Assembly (NCBI GenBank): GCA_902796705.1
Contig: CADBQF010000030.1
Coordinates: 1-10,580 of the forward strand
Direction of reading: 5' to 3'
Length of the DNA stretch: 10,580 nt
From: Ruminococcus flavefaciens
Lineage (GTDB): Bacteria; Bacillota; Clostridia; Oscillospirales; Ruminococcaceae
Made by a program: the position numbers and the translations under genes
Notes under the pieces: generated by a model
Seen by the model: the letters and a program-made list of their open reading frames with translations, nothing else
Told to the model about the DNA's origin: nothing
Databases searched by the model: none
Shown: positions 6,050-10,580 of the stretch, piece by piece
Layout of the letters: every line of letters starts with the position of its first letter
Position numbering within the stretch: the stretch's first letter is position 1

Positions 6050-6520
6050 ATGGTTGTAATTGAAATGGCAAACGGAAAGAAGATAAAGATAGAGCTTTAC
6101 CCCGATATAGCTCCTATAAGCTGCGAGAACTTCGAGAAGCTCGTAAGAAGCGGATTCTACAACGGACTTACATTCCACAGAGTTATCCCCGGATTCATGA
6201 TCCAGGGCGGCTGTCCCAAGGGCAACGGAACAGGCGGCCCCGGCTGGAACATCAAGGGCGAATTCGCTGCCAACGGCGTGAAGAACGACCTCAGGCACAC
6301 AAGAGGTGTCCTTTCAATGGCTCGTTCATCTATGCCTGATTCAGCAGGTTCACAGTTCTTCATCATGCACGAGGACGCTCCTCATCTTGACGGAAACTAC
6401 GCTGCATTCGGCAAGGTCGTTGAGGGCATGGAAGTCGTTGACGAGATCGCAGAAGTTCCTACGAACTACAATGATATGCCGCTCGAACCCCAGATCATGA
6501 AGTCAGTAACTATTGAATAA
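6050..6520 (+). CDS. peptidyl-prolyl cis-trans isomerase, cyclophilin type
   Basis: A 156-residue cyclophilin, which speeds cis-trans isomerisation of X-Pro bonds during protein folding. There is no signal peptide, so it acts in the cytoplasm. The active-site strand [13 protein letters not shown] (42-54) carries the catalytic Arg 44, Phe 49 and Gln 52. Next come GTGGPGW (61-67), [16 protein letters not shown] (with the substrate-binding Gln-Phe-Phe) and [15 protein letters not shown]. At the place where human CypA has Trp 121 this protein has His ([10 protein letters not shown]), so strong cyclosporin binding is not expected. The length is typical of single-domain bacterial enzymes. GGAGG (6037-6041) lies 8 nt before the ATG. 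It is probably read from the promoter at 5501 together with the preceding small membrane protein, and is closed by a hairpin terminator 6 nt after the stop. Confidence 0.95.
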   Translation: MVVIEMANGKKIKIELYPDIAPISCENFEKLVRSGFYNGLTFHRVIPGFMIQGGCPKGNGTGGPGWNIKGEFAANGVKNDLRHTRGVLSMARSSMPDSAGSQFFIMHEDAPHLDGNYAAFGKVVEGMEVVDEIAEVPTNYNDMPLEPQIMKSVTIE

Positions 6521-6525
6521 TCAGA

Positions 6526-6556
6526 AGTGCCGGTCAAGATACCGGCACTATTTTTA
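6526..6556 (+). terminator. intrinsic terminator after the cyclophilin gene
   Basis: agtgccggt (6526-6534) pairs perfectly with accggcact (6541-6549) around a 6-nt loop and is followed by ATTTTT. The T tract runs straight into AAGGAGG, the ribosome binding site of nfo, and no promoter is visible between them. Downstream expression therefore needs read-through or a start inside the cyclophilin gene. Confidence 0.85.
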
Positions 6557-6567
6557 AGGAGGAAAAT

Positions 6568-7401
6568 ATGCTGTACATAGGCTGTCATCTGTCGGCTTCA
6601 AAGGGCTATCTCGCAATGGGAAAACAGGCTCACGAGATAGATGCAAATACATTCGCTTTTTTTACAAGAAATCCAAGAGGCGGCTCTGCAAAGGCTCTTG
6701 ACCTTGCCGATACAGAGAGATACAACGCTTTCGCAAAGGAGCATTCTTTCGGAAAACTCGTTGCTCATGCACCGTATACGATGAATGCCTGTGCTGCTGA
6801 CGAGTCGATAAGGAGATTCGCCCGTGAGACAATGGCGGACGACCTCAAACGAATGGAAGCTGTGCCGGGCAATTATTATAATTTCCACCCCGGTTCGCAC
6901 GTAAAGCAGGGAACTGAGATCGGTACTGAACTTATCATCGAACAGCTCAATGAAGTTCTTTTCCCGGAGCAGTCAACTATTGTGCTGCTCGAAACAATGG
7001 CAGGAAAAGGCTCTGAAATGGGCAGGACTTTCGAGGAACTCAGAAAGATAATCGACGGAGTGGAACTCAAGGACAAGCTCGGCGTATGCTTCGATACCTG
7101 CCATGTCTGGGACGGCGGATACGATATCGTGAACGACCTTGACGGAGTTCTCGAACAGTTCGATAAAGTCATCGGTCTTGACAGGCTGAAAGCCGTTCAC
7201 CTCAACGACAGCAAGAATCCCCTCAATGCACACAAGGACAGACATGAAAAAATAGGCGAGGGATTCATCGGTGCTGATGCACTTATCCGTGTCATTAACC
7301 ACGATAAACTGAAAGGTCTGCCTGTTATCCTTGAAACTCCCAACGATATCGAGGGCTACAGGGCAGAGATAAAGTTCCTCCGTGAGAACTATTCCGACTG
7401 A
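6568..7401 (+). CDS. nfo: deoxyribonuclease IV (apurinic/apyrimidinic endonuclease)
   Basis: Endonuclease IV cuts DNA 5' of abasic sites and removes 3'-blocking groups in base excision repair, using three zinc ions in a TIM barrel. This 277-residue protein has the family length and start ([13 protein letters not shown]). All nine metal ligands can be placed against the E. coli enzyme: His 67 (AHAPY), His 107 (FHPGS), Glu 142 (LLETMAGKG), Asp 176 and His 179 ([12 protein letters not shown]), His 211 (VHLNDSKN), Asp 224 and His 226 ([11 protein letters not shown]) and Glu 256 (ILETP). It should therefore be fully active. AAGGAGG at 6556-6562 fixes the start. The gene sits directly behind a terminator hairpin and 12 nt before a secreted glucanase gene. 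The pairing with a glucanase has no functional logic I can see and may just be shared transcription. Confidence 0.97.
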   Translation: MLYIGCHLSASKGYLAMGKQAHEIDANTFAFFTRNPRGGSAKALDLADTERYNAFAKEHSFGKLVAHAPYTMNACAADESIRRFARETMADDLKRMEAVPGNYYNFHPGSHVKQGTEIGTELIIEQLNEVLFPEQSTIVLLETMAGKGSEMGRTFEELRKIIDGVELKDKLGVCFDTCHVWDGGYDIVNDLDGVLEQFDKVIGLDRLKAVHLNDSKNPLNAHKDRHEKIGEGFIGADALIRVINHDKLKGLPVILETPNDIEGYRAEIKFLRENYSD

Positions 7402-7413
7402 TCGGAGGTATGT

Positions 7414-8826
7414 ATGCGTGTATCAAGGATAATTGCAGCTCTGCTCCCGGCAGCTCTCATTGCAGCCGTTCCGTGTGCATATGCAGCGGAGGACTCAGAC
7501 AAAATGGACTACACCAAAGACGGAGCCGTCGATGTTTTTGACCTTATCACGGCGAAACAGACGGCTTCTCCGGCTGATGTCATAAAAGTCAGGGATTTCA
7601 TTATGACCGGTAACAGACGTGATTACGAACTTGTATGGAGTGATGAATTTGACGGGACTTCGCTCAATATGGATAAATGGTCATACGAACTCGGCAACTG
7701 GAAGCTCGACGAGAACGGCAATTACATCACCGGCGGCTGGGGCAACAACGAGCAGGAATTCTACACCGACAGAAATGCTTCCTTAAAGGACGGCATACTC
7801 ACGATCTCTGCACGCAGGGAGAATCATTCCGATGAAGTTCAGGGAAATTATGAGTATACTTCCTCCAGACTCAGCACCCAGCATAAATTCTCCGTATGCG
7901 GCGGAAAGATAGAAGTCCGTGCAAGATGCGACAGCGGAAAGTCCCTCTGGCCGGCGATATGGATGCTTCCGGAGGACAGCGTTTACGGCGGCTGGGCAGC
8001 TTCCGGAGAGATAGACATAATGGAAGGCTGGGGAAGCACTCCGGAGAAGATATGCGGAACTATCCATTTCGGTGACGTGTGGCCGGGGAATACTTATCTC
8101 ACCGGTGAATATACTTTCCCCGGCGGAGATTCCACTGAAAACTGGCATACATACAGCATCGAGTGGGACAGGAGCGAGATACGCTGGTATGTCGATGATA
8201 CGCTCTACAGCACTCAGTCAGACTGGTACAGTGCGAACAGGAGTTATCCTGCACCGTTCGATCAGAAATTCTATATGATACTCAATCTTGCGGTAGGCGG
8301 ACATTTCGACGGAGTTGACGGCATATACGCCGATCCTTCGATATTTGCGGACGGAAGCAAAGACTTTGACATAGACTATGTGAGAGTTTATCAGCGGAAA
8401 GGCTATGACTTCAAACCGTCGGAGATAAGATCGGAATCGCTCTCCTCCTACATGGAAGGTTCTTCGGCTTCACTGACTAACAAGGACGGCTGTTCGGTTT
8501 TCAGCATCGATGATGCGGGTTCGCTCGAATACGGCATAATGGGACTTCTTAATGCGAGAAAGGTCAAAGCAGGCGAGACTCATACGCTCTCTTTCGATGT
8601 TTCTTCCGACAAGACGAGAGAGATGTTAGTTACCGTTGAGGACAGCTCATACAACAGATATCTCAACAAGAAAATAACCATAACGCCCGAAAAGACACAC
8701 TACAGCTTCGCTGTCACATTTGAAAATGATATGTCGGCTGATATCAAATTCCAGCTTGGCAATATCGGAGATGCCTCCACTCTCGGACATCATGAAGTTA
8801 CATTATATGATATTAAGTGGGATTGA
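7414..8826 (+). CDS. secreted GH16 beta-glucanase with C-terminal CBM and half-dockerin
   Basis: This 470-residue secreted enzyme should hydrolyse beta-1,3 or mixed beta-1,3-1,4 glucans (laminarin or lichenan type). A signal peptide ends near residue 24 (AYA). Residues about 31-67 look like one dockerin repeat: DYTKDGAVDVFDLITAKQ has the calcium-loop pattern, but the second helix (about 53-67) has no calcium loop. Residues 70-328 are the GH16 jelly-roll, starting at ELVWSDEFDGTSLN. The catalytic motif GEIDIMEGWG puts the nucleophile at Glu 199, the assisting Asp at 201 and the acid/base at Glu 204; WPAIWMLP (179-186) and DFDIDYVRVYQR close the domain. Residues about 338-470 form a beta-sandwich resembling CBM4/9 modules (SFDVSSDKTREMLVTVED, then FQLGNIG and VTLYDIKWD). 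GGAGG (7404-7408) is 5 nt before the chosen ATG; another ATG at 7410 is out of frame and too close. It follows nfo by 12 nt and ends in a strong terminator. The exact glucan is not predictable. Confidence 0.93.
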   Translation: MRVSRIIAALLPAALIAAVPCAYAAEDSDKMDYTKDGAVDVFDLITAKQTASPADVIKVRDFIMTGNRRDYELVWSDEFDGTSLNMDKWSYELGNWKLDENGNYITGGWGNNEQEFYTDRNASLKDGILTISARRENHSDEVQGNYEYTSSRLSTQHKFSVCGGKIEVRARCDSGKSLWPAIWMLPEDSVYGGWAASGEIDIMEGWGSTPEKICGTIHFGDVWPGNTYLTGEYTFPGGDSTENWHTYSIEWDRSEIRWYVDDTLYSTQSDWYSANRSYPAPFDQKFYMILNLAVGGHFDGVDGIYADPSIFADGSKDFDIDYVRVYQRKGYDFKPSEIRSESLSSYMEGSSASLTNKDGCSVFSIDDAGSLEYGIMGLLNARKVKAGETHTLSFDVSSDKTREMLVTVEDSSYNRYLNKKITITPEKTHYSFAVTFENDMSADIKFQLGNIGDASTLGHHEVTLYDIKWD

Positions 8827-8829
8827 TAC

Positions 8830-8881
8830 TGATACTGCACCTATCACAAAATGCTTTTGTGTGAGTGCAGTATCATTTTTT
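8830..8881 (+). terminator. long composite terminator after the GH16 gene
   Basis: tgatactgcac (8830-8840) pairs perfectly with gtgcagtatca (8865-8875); inside, cacaaaa (8845-8851) pairs with ttttgtg (8855-8861). The resulting two-part stem is followed at once by six Ts (8876-8881). Confidence 0.92.
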
Positions 8882-8901
8882 GCGGAGATAGTGAAAAACT
8901 C

Positions 8902-8930
8902 TTGCATTTCAAAAAAAGATGTATTATAAT
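8902..8930 (+). promoter_or_regulatory. sigma-A promoter for the MATE transporter gene
   Basis: TTGCAT (8902-8907) and TATAAT (8925-8930) are 17 bp apart, just after the GH16 terminator. The short leader can form a weak hairpin, cgcttt (8936-8941) with aaagcg (8949-8954), next to the AAGGGG ribosome binding site (8956-8961). Confidence 0.8.
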
Positions 8931-8968
8931 AAAGACGCTTTCAGAAGAAAAGCGAAAGGGGATAGGAT

Positions 8969-10351
8969 ATGGCAATCGATAAGGGACTTTACAAAAAACT
9001 TTTTACGATAGTGACACCTATCGCATTCCAGTTCCTGATGTCATCGCTCGTTACGGCAAGCGATGCGTTCATGCTGGGATTTCTCGATCAGGATTCGCTG
9101 TCGGCATCATCACTGGCAGGACAGGCGGCGTTTCTGTTCAGCCTGTTCTACGGAGCGTTCGTGTTCGGAAGCAATGTGCTTGCGGCACAGTACTGGGGCA
9201 AGAAAGATATCGATTCGGTCGAGGAAGTTCTTGCGGTCACTATGAGATATTCGCTCATAGTCGGAGCTTTGTTCACTCTGGGAACGGCATTTTTCCCGGA
9301 GCAGATAATGCACATATTCACCAGCGACGGAAAACTCATAGAAACGGGAGGCGTGTATCTGAGGACAGTTTCGCTCTCGTTCGTGCTTACGGGATTCTCT
9401 CAGGCTTATTACGGCATCATGAAAATATGCGACAGGGCAAAGCTGAGTTCCGCTATCGGCTCGACATCTGTTGTCATAAACATCATACTCAATGCGTGCC
9501 TGATATTCGGACTGGGGATATTCCCAAAAATGGGCATCGCCGGAGCTGCACTTGCGACAGTCATATCAAGGATATTCGAGACAGGATTCGTGGCTTTTGC
9601 TATGATCAGGAAGCTCTGCCCTGCACTCAGGCTGAAAAAACTGATACGCTCTTCAAACCCTGATATCCACAGGGACTACTGGGTATACACTCTGCCGATA
9701 CTGATAAATCAGCTCGGCTGGGGCGGCGGAGTATCGATGTATTCCGTTATAATGGGACATCTCGGAAGCGATGCGACGGCTGCTAATTCCATAGCGAGCA
9801 TAGTAAGAAGCATCATTGCAAGCTTCTGCTGGGGAATAGCTTCCGGTGTGGGTATCCTCATCGGCGGAATGCTCGGCAGGAACGAGATAGAAAAAGCACG
9901 CAGGGCAGGGGGAAGCTTTGTGCGGTTCTCGATAATCACCGGAGCGGCCTCCGGACTGGTGATACTTGCACTGACACCTTTAGTTCTGAAAGTGGTGTCG
10001 CTTGAGCCGCAGGCACAGCATTATCTCAAGTATATGATGTTCCTTGCGTCGTATTATATAATAGGAAATTCGCTCAATTCAACGGTCATAGTGGGAATAT
10101 TCCCTGCCGGAGGAGATACGAGATTCGGCATGATGTGCGATGTCATAACGCTGTGGGGAGTCGTCGTCCCTCTCGGACTTATCGGAGCATTCGTTCTGAA
10201 ACTTCCCGTTATCCCGGTAGCAGTCATACTCACTCTTGACGAATTCGTGAAAATACCGGCAGTTTACCGCCATTACATGAAGTTCCGCTGGCTGAGGAAC
10301 ATAACAAGGGAGAACAGTTCATCTGCTCCTGCTCTTAAAGAATCAGCATGA
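8969..10351 (+). CDS. MATE-family multidrug/sodium antiporter
   Basis: A 460-residue integral membrane protein of the multidrug and toxic compound extrusion family, which exports drugs or metabolites in exchange for Na+ or H+. It has the family's twelve hydrophobic segments in two related halves. The first half opens with TPIAFQFLMSSLVTASDAFM and a LGFLDQDSLSASSLAGQ loop, then QYWGKKD at 74-80. The second half begins near residue 230 with the matching WVYTLPILINQLGWGGG, VIMGHLGSDATAANSIAS and, later, GMLGRNEIEKAR. Asp 32 in the first helix is where many members have a conserved acidic residue. The length is normal and the frame intact, ending in a short polar tail. The start is supported by AAGGGG 7 nt upstream. 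The gene has its own promoter, and the preceding terminator separates it from the glucanase gene. The substrate cannot be inferred; no regulator gene lies beside it. Confidence 0.95.
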   Translation: MAIDKGLYKKLFTIVTPIAFQFLMSSLVTASDAFMLGFLDQDSLSASSLAGQAAFLFSLFYGAFVFGSNVLAAQYWGKKDIDSVEEVLAVTMRYSLIVGALFTLGTAFFPEQIMHIFTSDGKLIETGGVYLRTVSLSFVLTGFSQAYYGIMKICDRAKLSSAIGSTSVVINIILNACLIFGLGIFPKMGIAGAALATVISRIFETGFVAFAMIRKLCPALRLKKLIRSSNPDIHRDYWVYTLPILINQLGWGGGVSMYSVIMGHLGSDATAANSIASIVRSIIASFCWGIASGVGILIGGMLGRNEIEKARRAGGSFVRFSIITGAASGLVILALTPLVLKVVSLEPQAQHYLKYMMFLASYYIIGNSLNSTVIVGIFPAGGDTRFGMMCDVITLWGVVVPLGLIGAFVLKLPVIPVAVILTLDEFVKIPAVYRHYMKFRWLRNITRENSSSAPALKESA

Positions 10352-10352
10352 C

Positions 10353-10381
10353 TTGAAATTTGCCTCCGTATATGGTATAGT
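10353..10381 (+). promoter_or_regulatory. sigma-A promoter facing the right-end repeats
   Basis: TTGAAA (10353-10358) and TATAGT (10376-10381) have a 17-bp spacer, and TGG before the -10 box makes an extended -10. It begins right after the transporter stop codon. No protein gene follows within the window. Confidence 0.65.
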
Positions 10382-10420
10382 ATCACCACTTTATCGCCAA
10401 TTATCGTAATCTATCGTCAA
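10381..10420 (+). repeat. 10-bp tandem TATC(G/A) repeats
   Basis: Four consecutive 10-nt units read tatcaccact, ttatcgccaa, ttatcgtaat and ctatcgtcaa. TATCG recurs at 10392, 10402 and 10412, exactly 10 bp apart, so on one face of the helix. The units overlap the expected transcription start. They are imperfect and may be a protein-binding array or chance. Confidence 0.5.
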
Positions 10421-10424
10421 GGTT

Positions 10425-10464
10425 GGCAGAAAGTTGGTAGAAACCCTAAAACAAACGGTAGAAA
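10425..10464 (+). repeat. three spaced GG(C/T)AGAAA direct repeats
   Basis: ggcagaaa (10425-10432), ggtagaaa (10436-10443) and ggtagaaa (10457-10464) are spaced 11 and 21 bp apart, again near whole helical turns. The first two extend to TTGG(C/T)AGAAA. They lie inside the proposed small RNA. Confidence 0.55.
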
Positions 10465-10493
10465 GCCTGTTGACAAGCAAAACTGAATAATGG

Positions 10494-10545
10494 AAAATAG
10501 CGGACGGTGTTTCATAACAGAAGCACTGTCCGCTATTTTTATGCC
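10494..10545. terminator. long intrinsic terminator, likely bidirectional
   Basis: aaaatagcgg and the following acggtgttt (10494-10512) pair with aagcactgt and ccgctatttt (10521-10539) around an 8-nt loop. This gives about 19 pairs including two G-U pairs. The stem is flanked by As on the left and Ts on the right, so it can end transcription from both sides. Confidence 0.88.
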
Positions 10546-10580
10546 TAAAAATTGAATATTGCACATCGCTTCTCACTGAG

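Larger units (their letters stand above)
10388..10545 (+). ncRNA. candidate small RNA of about 150 nt
   Basis: A good promoter at 10353-10381 and a strong intrinsic terminator at 10494-10545 bracket about 105 nt with no credible protein gene. The expected transcript would begin near 10388 and contain three TATCG units, three GG(C/T)AGAAA units and the terminal hairpin. The only coding options are very short, lack a ribosome binding site, or run through the hairpin. It matches no RNA family I know. It could instead be a regulated leader of a gene beyond the window, with the hairpin acting as an attenuator. No 5'-end data are available, so this rests on promoter and terminator alone. Confidence 0.4.

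Noticed and set aside
10381..10464. CRISPR array or plasmid-type iterons
   Set aside because: Repeats are only 8-10 nt, imperfect and few, with no spacers and no cas or replication gene nearby.
10391..10576. Minus-strand frame of 61 codons at the right end
   Set aside because: It reads straight through the long terminator stem and the repeats and shows no protein-family pattern.

Overview
The window looks like a stretch of chromosome from a fibre-degrading, low-to-mid GC Firmicute of the Oscillospiraceae, most probably Ruminococcus. The evidence is a secreted protein whose C-terminal dockerin has the divergent second repeat typical of ruminococcal cellulosomes (N-D-G-V-T-A-L-D-A-L), a secreted GH16 beta-glucanase with a half-dockerin-like segment behind its signal peptide, strong AGGAGG ribosome binding sites, consensus sigma-A promoters with 17-bp spacers, and no genes typical of Proteobacteria or Bacteroidetes. 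All recognised genes are on the plus strand.

Layout. 79-366 is the 3' end of a trypsin/V8-like serine protease gene with no visible 5' part. It is followed 12 nt later by a secreted dockerin protein with an unrecognised N-terminal module (379-1413). Both are clearly AT-richer than the rest of the window, except the dockerin-coding end of the second gene. A gene-poor stretch (1414-1821) holds a hairpin, a possible LytTR-domain remnant and a promoter. Then come a hotdog-fold acyl-CoA thioesterase (1822-2265) and, from its own promoter, an apparent operon of a short DtxR/MntR-type metalloregulator (2358-2741), a MurL-type epimerase (2759-4141) and a MurD2-type ligase (4138-5493), the last two overlapping by 4 nt. 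A near-consensus promoter then drives a small Pro/Thr/Glu-rich membrane-anchored protein (5563-6027) and a cyclophilin (6050-6520), followed by a hairpin terminator that abuts the ribosome binding site of endonuclease IV (nfo, 6568-7401). The GH16 gene (7414-8826) follows nfo by 12 nt and ends in a strong terminator. A MATE efflux transporter (8969-10351) has its own promoter. The last 230 bases carry a good promoter, two short-repeat clusters and a long intrinsic terminator but no convincing protein gene; together they look like a small-RNA transcription unit of about 150 nt.

The most interesting content is the MurL-MurD2 pair. In the characterised Xanthomonas pathway, MurD2 adds L-glutamate (not D-glutamate) to UDP-MurNAc-L-Ala, and MurL then epimerises that residue to D-Glu at the expense of ATP. 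Here the two genes are translationally coupled and sit behind a metal-responsive type repressor, suggesting that this Firmicute can make the D-Glu of its peptidoglycan on the nucleotide precursor rather than through free D-Glu. The second point of interest is the promoter-repeats-terminator unit at the right end. The other genes are ordinary housekeeping or plant-glucan degradation functions.
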